Both the position numbers and the translations under genes were made by a program. Shown piece after piece: positions 4,773-5,621 of a DNA stretch of 5,621 nt (its first letter is position 1; each line of letters opens with the position of its first letter). Below the pieces are notes generated by a model. It searched no databases, had not been told where the DNA came from, and saw nothing but the letters and a program-made list of their open reading frames with translations. Source of the DNA: Alphaproteobacteria bacterium (GTDB lineage Bacteria > Pseudomonadota > Alphaproteobacteria > Sphingomonadales > Sphingomonadaceae); contig JAGWQR010000108.1 of the NCBI GenBank assembly GCA_028869975.1, forward strand, positions 1 through 5,621, in the 5' to 3' direction.

Positions 4773-5621
4773 AGAGTTCTCCAATCACCTGTTCCGCAAG
4801 CCCGAATGACATCGACGCCCCGGCCCCGGTCGTCACCATGACGATGCGGGTAGCGGGCGCGGGCGCATCGATGAAAAAATCCTGTTGGTCAGAGGAGGCG
4901 TAAATCCCAGTCCAGCGCTCGATCACCGGGGGCGGGGTCAGCCCTGTCGCTGCCTTAAACTCCTCCAGAATCAGCGCCTCGGAGCGCGCATCCATGAATG
5001 GCCAGGGCGTGTCATCATAATGATGGCTGTCGCCGACCACGAGCGAACCATCCGCGCTCTGCACCACGATGAGGTGGATGCCGTGTGCCAGCGCTTCCGC
5101 ATGGTCGCGCGCCGCCCGTGCCTTGATGCCCGCTGCCTCGGGGAGATCAGCATAGCCCTTGTAACGCACCAGCCCGAGATCGGACATGAGCGCTGCGGGC
5201 AATCGAAAGCCGGGATCGGCAAGGCGCAGCATCGTCAAAATACATTTGCGCGGCGCATAGGCCGCAATGCGCTCGGGAAACAGCGCGACAAAATCATCAC
5301 CGGGGCAGACAATCGCTGCTTCCGCCTCCACCACGCCGCGCGAGGTGACGATACGCGGCGGGGCAACCTCATGCACGGCCGTGCCGGTCATGAAGGTCAC
5401 GCCATGGGCTTGCGCCAGCCAGTGCGTGAGCCTGGGAATGGCGGTTCGGGACTCCACCCGGATTTCATGCGGACTGTAGAGCGCGCCCAACGCCTGCTCC
5501 GCGCAAAGCTGCGGCGCACGGGTGGCCAATTCAGCGCGGGAAAGCAGCGCGCAGCCTTGCGCCATCTCGGTTTGCATGAAGGCTTCGAGCACCGTCATCG
5601 ATTCGGGACAGCGCGCGGTCA
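4765..5621 (-). CDS. FAD-dependent oxidoreductase of phosphonate clusters, HpnW type (5' end outside window)
   Basis: The frame is open to the right edge (at least 284 residues) and stops at TGA 4765-4767. It matches the DAO-like flavin oxidoreductases found beside phnX (TIGR03364, HpnW): SPHEIRVESRTAIPRL, then AIVCPGDDFVALFPE, VVQSADGSLVVGDSHHYDD, ERWTGIYASS, and the C-terminal FAD/substrate segment VTTGAGASMSFGLAEQV. The family is about 365-380 residues, so the N-terminal Rossmann GxGxxG part, some 85-90 residues, lies beyond the window. Members have been shown to oxidise N-methyl-2-aminoethylphosphonate, and some also 2-aminoethylphosphonate, to phosphonoacetaldehyde, replacing the transaminase PhnW. 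The 8-bp overlap with phnX means the product is handed straight to its hydrolase in one operon. Which amine is preferred cannot be read from sequence. Confidence 0.88.
   Translation of the reverse strand, partial: TARCPESMTVLEAFMQTEMAQGCALLSRAELATRAPQLCAEQALGALYSPHEIRVESRTAIPRLTHWLAQAHGVTFMTGTAVHEVAPPRIVTSRGVVEAEAAIVCPGDDFVALFPERIAAYAPRKCILTMLRLADPGFRLPAALMSDLGLVRYKGYADLPEAAGIKARAARDHAEALAHGIHLIVVQSADGSLVVGDSHHYDDTPWPFMDARSEALILEEFKAATGLTPPPVIERWTGIYASSDQQDFFIDAPAPATRIVMVTTGAGASMSFGLAEQVIGELYD

Noticed and set aside
4347..4841. Long + strand frame of 164 codons opposite phnX
   Set aside because: It is antisense to the well-supported phnX and its overlap with the oxidoreductase. High-GC genes commonly leave such open shadows, and the product resembles nothing known.
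1..5621. CRISPR arrays, toxin-antitoxin pairs, phage structural genes and defence cargo
   Set aside because: No regularly spaced repeats and no such genes are visible in either strand. The element shows no cargo genes.

Overview
The window looks like an alphaproteobacterial chromosome, plausibly a sphingomonad. This rests on the style of the L31 ribosomal protein tail, the moderately high GC of the coding DNA, a RepC-type replication domain, and a phosphonate-degrading oxidase/phosphonatase pair. The lineage call is an impression from sequence style, not a database result.

Left edge (1-322): the 3' end of rpmE (ribosomal protein L31) on the + strand, then an intact tRNA-Pro with anticodon CGG. 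Middle (277-2255): a very small integrative element inserted in that tRNA gene. It is bounded by a perfect 46-bp direct repeat made of the tRNA 3' half (277-322 and 2210-2255), so the repeat-to-repeat unit is 1933 bp. Reading leftward it carries a protein matching the N-terminal domain of RepC-type plasmid initiators, a small excisionase-like helix-turn-helix protein and a tyrosine recombinase. The three genes overlap each other and there is no recognisable cargo. A near-identical quasi-palindrome (GGTTCA-N3-TGAACC) lies near each end.

The stretch to the right of the second repeat (2256-2728) looks like a scar. It starts AT-rich with a tandem TGTGACCAA pair, then carries a fragment resembling the end of a Cro/CI-type regulator and an unrecognised open frame on the opposite strand. 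It may be what remains of an older element at the same tRNA.

Right part (2729-5621), all on the - strand and read right to left: an FAD-dependent oxidoreductase of the phosphonate-associated HpnW type (5' end outside the window), phosphonoacetaldehyde hydrolase PhnX overlapping it by 8 bp, a decayed VOC-family gene keeping only its C-terminal part, and a fumarylacetoacetate-hydrolase-family enzyme. The first two form a short pathway: the oxidase would convert 2-aminoethylphosphonate or its N-methyl form to phosphonoacetaldehyde, and PhnX would split this into acetaldehyde and phosphate. The FAH-family gene has its own ribosome binding site and no obvious role in that route.
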